Shown piece by piece: positions 3,237 to 6,066 of a DNA stretch of 6,066 bases. The notes under the pieces were generated by a model, which worked only from the letters and a program-made list of their open reading frames with translations, searched no databases and was not told the origin of the DNA. The DNA comes from an uncultured Bacteroidales bacterium. GTDB lineage: Bacteria; Bacteroidota; Bacteroidia; Bacteroidales; Paludibacteraceae. The translations under genes and the position numbers were made by a program. How positions within the stretch are numbered: the stretch's first letter is position 1; each line of letters opens with the position of its first letter. The stretch is taken from positions 1 to 6,066 of the forward strand of contig CALCGR010000006.1 of the NCBI GenBank assembly GCA_937901025.1. Reading direction: 5' to 3'.

Positions 3237-5873
3237 TTATTTTCCTCCTACAAGGTGTTTGATTTCGTTGAGTTTATTGAGCGCAGCGAGGGGAGTGAGG
3301 TTGTCGATGTCGAGTTGCTGCAAGTCGTCTTTGATTTGAGCTAAAACAGGGTCGTCGAGTTGGAACAAATGGAGCTGAATGCCTGCATTTGTTCCAACGG
3401 ACCGCTTCGCTGAAGGACCGCTATCGCTGTAGGACCGCTGCGCTGAAAGATTTTCTTTGTTGCTGTTCGATTCCAGATCGTGGAGGATATGGTTGGCACG
3501 ATCGACGATCGAGGTCGGGATGCCGGCAAGCTTAGCCACATGGATACCGAAACTATGCTCCGAACCACCGCGAACGAGTTTACGAAGGAAGATGACCTTA
3601 CCGTCTATCTCACGCACCGAGACATTGAAGTTACGGATACGGTCCAGCGAGGACTCCATCTCATTGAGCTCGTGATAGTGCGTAGCAAAAAGGGTCTTAG
3701 CGTGCGCAGGATGGTTATGGATGTACTCGACAATAGCCCAAGCGATAGAGATACCGTCATAAGTGGAGGTGCCGCGTCCCAACTCATCAAAGAGGACGAG
3801 ACTGCGCTCACTGAGGTTATTAAGGATAGCCGCGGCTTCGTTCATCTCCACCATAAAAGTGGACTCGCCCTGCGAGATGTTATCCGAAGCACCGACGCGC
3901 GTGAAGATCTTATCCACTACGCCAATAGATGCACTATCCGCCGGCACAAACGAGCCAATCTGCGCGAGAAGGACGATAAGCGCCGTCTGACGAAGGAGGG
4001 CCGACTTACCCGCCATATTCGGTCCGGTAAGGATGATAATCTGCTGGTCCGCATTGGAGAGCAGCACATCGTTCGCCACATACTGCTCGCCCATGGGCAG
4101 CTGCTGCTCGATGACCGGGTGACGTCCCTGACGGATATCGATGACCAGCGAGTCATTGACCTCCGGGCAGACATAACGATGAGCGACGGCAACGGACGCG
4201 AGCGACTGCAAGCAGTCGAGCTGAGCGAGGACGGCAGCATTGGTCTGCAGGGCCGGAACGAAGGACTGAAGGTAAGCCAGGAGTTCGGCATAGATACGGG
4301 ACTCGATGATGGCTATTTGGTCCTCCGCGGAAGTAATCTGCTCCTCGTACTGCTTGAGCTCCGGGGTGATATACCGCTCGGCATTGACGAGGGTCTGCTT
4401 ACGAATCCAGGATTCGGGGACCTGGTCTTTATAGGTGTTACGGACTTCGAGATAATACCCGAAGACGGAGTTAAAACCAATCTTAAGGGACTGGATGCCG
4501 GTAGCTTCTATCTCGCGCTGTTGGATGTCGAGAAGGTACTGTTTGCCGCCGGACTGAAGCTGACGGAAATGGTCGAGGTCCGGGTCGACGCCGGCGGCAA
4601 TGGTGCCGGGACGGCCTTGGACGGCGGGAGGGTCGAGGGTGAGCGTATTTTCAATACGCGAACGCGCTTCAGAAAGCGCTGAAAGACCGGCTGCGCCTGA
4701 AGGACCGCCTTCGGCTGTAGGACCGCTATCGCTGAAGGACTGCCGAATCTTCTCGATGCAGGAGAGGGAGAAGGCGAGGTGACGGAGGTCACGGGGTCCG
4801 ATACGTCCGGTGGAGATCTTAGAGACCAGACGCTCCATATCCCCCACGGGGGCTAAGGACTCACGAAGGGATGCCAATAAGTCCGGTTGCTGAGCAAAGA
4901 GTTGGACCACGGCTTGACGCTGACGGATAGGTTCGACATCCTTGAGGGGGAAGGCGAGCCAACGATGCAATAGGCGGGCACCCATAGGGGTGAGGGTAGA
5001 GTCGAGAATATGATACAGGGTCTTGCCCTCCGGGGCTGCGCCCTCGACGAGTTCGAGGTTACGGATGGTGAAGCGGTCGAGCCAGACATACTTATCCTCC
5101 TCGATACGAGCGGGGAAGTGGATGTGTCCGGTCTGCAGGTGCTGAGTGATATCAAGATAATGGAGGATAGCGCCCGCGGCGATGGTAGCGTTAGCGAGGG
5201 TATCGATACCGAAGCCTTTGAGCGAGGAGGTACCGAACTGTTTGGTCAGTCGCTCCCGCGCCGAGGTAGGGGTGAACATCCAGTCGTCGAGTTCGAAGGT
5301 GAAGTAGTTGTCGCCGAAGAGGGAGGTGAATTGCGGTTTATTCCCGCGGAGGAAGAGGACCTCCTTCGGGGCGAAGTTCACGAGGAGTTTGTCGATGTAG
5401 TCGGCAGTGCCTTCCGCCACCAGGAACTCCCCCGTGCTGAGGTCCAAGAGGGCGAGGCCTATGGGACGACCAAAATGCAGGCAGGCGAGGAAGGTGTTGG
5501 TTTTGGATTGGAGGGTGGTATCGGAATAGCTGGCGCCGGGAGTGACGAGTTCGGTGACGCCTCGTTTGACGAGGGTCTTGGTGAGTTTCGGGTCCTCGAG
5601 TTGGTCGCAGATAGCCACGCGCAGTCCCTCGCGCACGAGTTTAGGCAGGTAGGTGTCGAGGGCGTGGAAGGGGAAGCCCGCCATATCGATGGGGGCTGTA
5701 CCGGCGGCGCCGTTACTACGATGGGTTAAGGTGATGTTGAGGATCTTACTGGCGCGGACGGCGTCCTCGCAGTAGGTCTCGTAAAAATCGCCGCAACGGA
5801 AGAGCAATAGGGCGTCGGGGTATTGCTCTTTGATTGTGCGGAATTGCGCCATCATTGGGGTTTCTTTTTCCAT
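3237..5873 (-). CDS. mutS: DNA mismatch repair protein MutS
   Basis: An 878-residue protein that recognises base mismatches and small loops and, with MutL, starts mismatch repair; length is normal for MutS1. Domain I (about 4-115) holds the mismatch-reading F30-Y31-E32 in RCGDFYETY. The connector domain (about 125-250) is followed by the core/lever and clamp (about 265-575), including SLKIGFNSVFGYYLEVRNT. The ATPase domain shows Walker A GPNMAGKS (617-624), NISQGESTF (665-673), Walker B SLVLFDELGRGTS with D696-E697, and ATHYHEL (730-736). The C-terminus has the Bacteroidota-style FQLDDP and LTPLAALNKLNEIK. All catalytic residues are present, so it should be active. Residues 377-411 and 809-839 are low-similarity linkers built from a DNA repeat and inverted repeats, in frame. 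The ATG at 5873 is chosen because PMMAQF begins seven codons later, as in other MutS; the leader is A-rich without Shine-Dalgarno. It is first gene of an operon with the WYL regulator. Confidence 0.97.
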   Translation of the reverse strand: MEKETPMMAQFRTIKEQYPDALLLFRCGDFYETYCEDAVRASKILNITLTHRSNGAAGTAPIDMAGFPFHALDTYLPKLVREGLRVAICDQLEDPKLTKTLVKRGVTELVTPGASYSDTTLQSKTNTFLACLHFGRPIGLALLDLSTGEFLVAEGTADYIDKLLVNFAPKEVLFLRGNKPQFTSLFGDNYFTFELDDWMFTPTSARERLTKQFGTSSLKGFGIDTLANATIAAGAILHYLDITQHLQTGHIHFPARIEEDKYVWLDRFTIRNLELVEGAAPEGKTLYHILDSTLTPMGARLLHRWLAFPLKDVEPIRQRQAVVQLFAQQPDLLASLRESLAPVGDMERLVSKISTGRIGPRDLRHLAFSLSCIEKIRQSFSDSGPTAEGGPSGAAGLSALSEARSRIENTLTLDPPAVQGRPGTIAAGVDPDLDHFRQLQSGGKQYLLDIQQREIEATGIQSLKIGFNSVFGYYLEVRNTYKDQVPESWIRKQTLVNAERYITPELKQYEEQITSAEDQIAIIESRIYAELLAYLQSFVPALQTNAAVLAQLDCLQSLASVAVAHRYVCPEVNDSLVIDIRQGRHPVIEQQLPMGEQYVANDVLLSNADQQIIILTGPNMAGKSALLRQTALIVLLAQIGSFVPADSASIGVVDKIFTRVGASDNISQGESTFMVEMNEAAAILNNLSERSLVLFDELGRGTSTYDGISIAWAIVEYIHNHPAHAKTLFATHYHELNEMESSLDRIRNFNVSVREIDGKVIFLRKLVRGGSEHSFGIHVAKLAGIPTSIVDRANHILHDLESNSNKENLSAQRSYSDSGPSAKRSVGTNAGIQLHLFQLDDPVLAQIKDDLQQLDIDNLTPLAALNKLNEIKHLVGGK
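3244..3249 (-). promoter_or_regulatory. Strong Shine-Dalgarno for the WYL gene inside mutS
   Basis: Read on the minus strand this is AGGAGG, 7 bases before the ATG at 3236, inside the last codons of mutS. The other three genes here have A/T-rich leaders with no such site, as is usual in Bacteroidota. It supports the chosen WYL start and re-initiation by ribosomes finishing mutS. Confidence 0.7.
3359..3398. repeat. Perfect 13-bp inverted repeat inside mutS
   Basis: GTTGGAACAAATG (3359-3371) and CATTTGTTCCAAC (3386-3398) are exact reverse complements separated by 14 bases. The repeat encodes MutS residues 826-839. The arm nearest the 3' end of the gene encodes the start of the conserved HLFQLDDP segment, while the other arm encodes the linker VGTNA. 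It directly touches the tandem repeat at 3399. Confidence 0.85.
3399..3448. repeat. Tandem GGACCGC repeat, cluster 1, in mutS C-terminal linker
   Basis: There are three head-to-tail units of 16-17 bases: GGACCGCTTCGCTGAA (3399-3414), GGACCGCTATCGCTGTA (3415-3431) and GGACCGCTGCGCTGAAA (3432-3448). In the mutS reading direction they encode residues 809-825 (LSAQRSYSDSGPSAKRS), between the ATPase domain and the C-terminal FQLDDP segment. The same unit occurs about 1.3 kb away in the same gene. Confidence 0.85.
4643..4679. repeat. Two adjacent short hairpins inside mutS
   Basis: GCGTATT (4643-4649) pairs with AATACGC (4653-4659) around TTC. Five bases later, GCGCTT (4664-4669) pairs with AAGCGC (4674-4679) around CAGA. 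Both are perfect. They encode MutS residues 399-411 and lie just beside repeat cluster 2, echoing the arrangement at cluster 1. Confidence 0.7.
4684..4745. repeat. Tandem GGACCGC repeat, cluster 2, in mutS middle linker
   Basis: Units of 17-18 bases run head to tail: AGACCGGCTGCGCCTGAA (4684-4701), GGACCGCCTTCGGCTGTA (4702-4719), GGACCGCTATCGCTGAA (4720-4736) and a partial GGACTGCCG (4737-4745). The third unit shares the 15-mer GGACCGCTATCGCTG with cluster 1. The units encode MutS residues 377-397, rich in Gly, Ser, Ala and Pro, in a different reading phase from part of cluster 1. Confidence 0.85.
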
Positions 5874-5894
5874 ATACTTAGTTTTTTTTATCTC

Positions 5895-5943
5895 TCACAG
5901 ATTTCTTATCTCGGCTCTGCCTCGAACGATTTTTTCACAGATT
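5895..5943. repeat. 9-bp direct repeat upstream of mutS
   Basis: TCACAGATT occurs at 5895-5903 and 5935-5943, exactly 40 bases apart. Each copy is followed by a related CTTAT...CTC...GCTC stretch, so the similarity extends imperfectly for about 25 bases. The interval lies 22-70 bases before the mutS start, where its promoter should be, but no good TAnnTTTG box is visible on the minus strand. Confidence 0.55.
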
Positions 5944-5970
5944 ACACTTATATCTCCCGCTCGCTTCGCT

Positions 5971-6060
5971 ATTACGCGTAATTTCGCGCCAACGCAAAAG
6001 CCCGGGCTTTGCTTTATACCCGGCTAAAGCACGGGTGGCCCGTCGAAATGGCCTTACGCG
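5971..6060. repeat. Nested inverted repeats, possible branched structure or repeat element
   Basis: No gene is seen in 5874-6066. CGCGTAA (5975-5981) pairs with TTACGCG (6054-6060), and the next bases TTTCG (5982-5986) with CGAAA (6044-6048). Inside are the palindrome AAAGCCCGGGCTTT (5997-6010), GCTTTA/TAAAGC (6011-6016 with 6025-6030) and ACGGG/CCCGT (6031-6035 with 6039-6043). ATTACGCGTAAT (5971-5982) is itself palindromic and competes with the outer stem. The arrangement suits a multibranch fold or a palindromic intergenic element. The window ends too soon to define its edge. Confidence 0.5.
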
Positions 6061-6066
6061 ATGCCA

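Noticed and set aside
3399..3448. CRISPR-like array
   Set aside because: Units are 16-17 bp, directly abutting with no unique spacers, and lie inside an intact coding sequence.
3480..4682. Long open frame of 400 codons on the plus strand
   Set aside because: It is antisense to the conserved MutS core and ATPase domain, whose motifs are intact. The translated product is charged and repetitive with no recognisable domain; it is an effect of codon bias.
5010..5729. Open frame of 239 codons on the plus strand
   Set aside because: It is antisense to the MutS N-terminal domains and is Glu/Gly-rich with no motif, a typical shadow of a GC-biased gene.
2319..5873. Defence island suggested by a WYL regulator
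   Set aside because: The only partner is housekeeping mutS. No nuclease, helicase, methyltransferase or toxin gene is present in the window.

Overview
The window looks like a chromosomal segment of a Bacteroidota bacterium, most likely order Bacteroidales. The evidence is a Bacteroides-type promoter (TTTG, 20 bases, TAACTTTG) before the first gene, A/T-rich gene leaders without Shine-Dalgarno sequences, the style of the MutS protein (GPNMAGKS Walker A, FQLDDP near the C-terminus), and a 5S rRNA 3' end of the type seen in that phylum. No species can be named from the sequence alone.

Layout, left to right. Bases 1-48 are the 3' end of a 5S rRNA, so the window begins at the end of an rRNA operon. 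A 10-bp hairpin follows, then tRNA-Gln (anticodon CTG) and a strong terminator. A well-formed promoter drives an NCS2/AzgA-type purine permease (267-1556, +). This gene converges on a small minus-strand gene (1684-2049) whose C-terminal half resembles an ArdC-like ssDNA-binding domain; a 13-bp-stem hairpin separates the two. Bases 2050-2318 are a gene-free stretch dense in palindromes and short direct repeats. It carries the putative promoter, dyad and leader hairpin of the small gene, and the probable end of the next operon. A minus-strand operon follows, read right to left: mutS (5873-3237), then a WYL-domain regulator (3236-2319). The mutS stop and the WYL start are directly adjacent (TAAATG), and a strong Shine-Dalgarno lies inside the mutS end. 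The last 193 bases, upstream of mutS, hold no gene but contain nested inverted repeats and a 9-bp direct repeat.

The genes are ordinary housekeeping ones: purine uptake, mismatch repair and a regulator. The least ordinary material is repetitive. A short tandem repeat family (core GGACCGC, period 16-18 bp) sits in frame at two separate places in mutS. Each copy abuts perfect inverted repeats and falls in a part of the protein that is normally a variable linker. This may be a short palindromic element that has entered coding sequence, comparable in principle to Rickettsia palindromic elements. I did not find a clear new multi-gene system, defence island, CRISPR array or insertion sequence.
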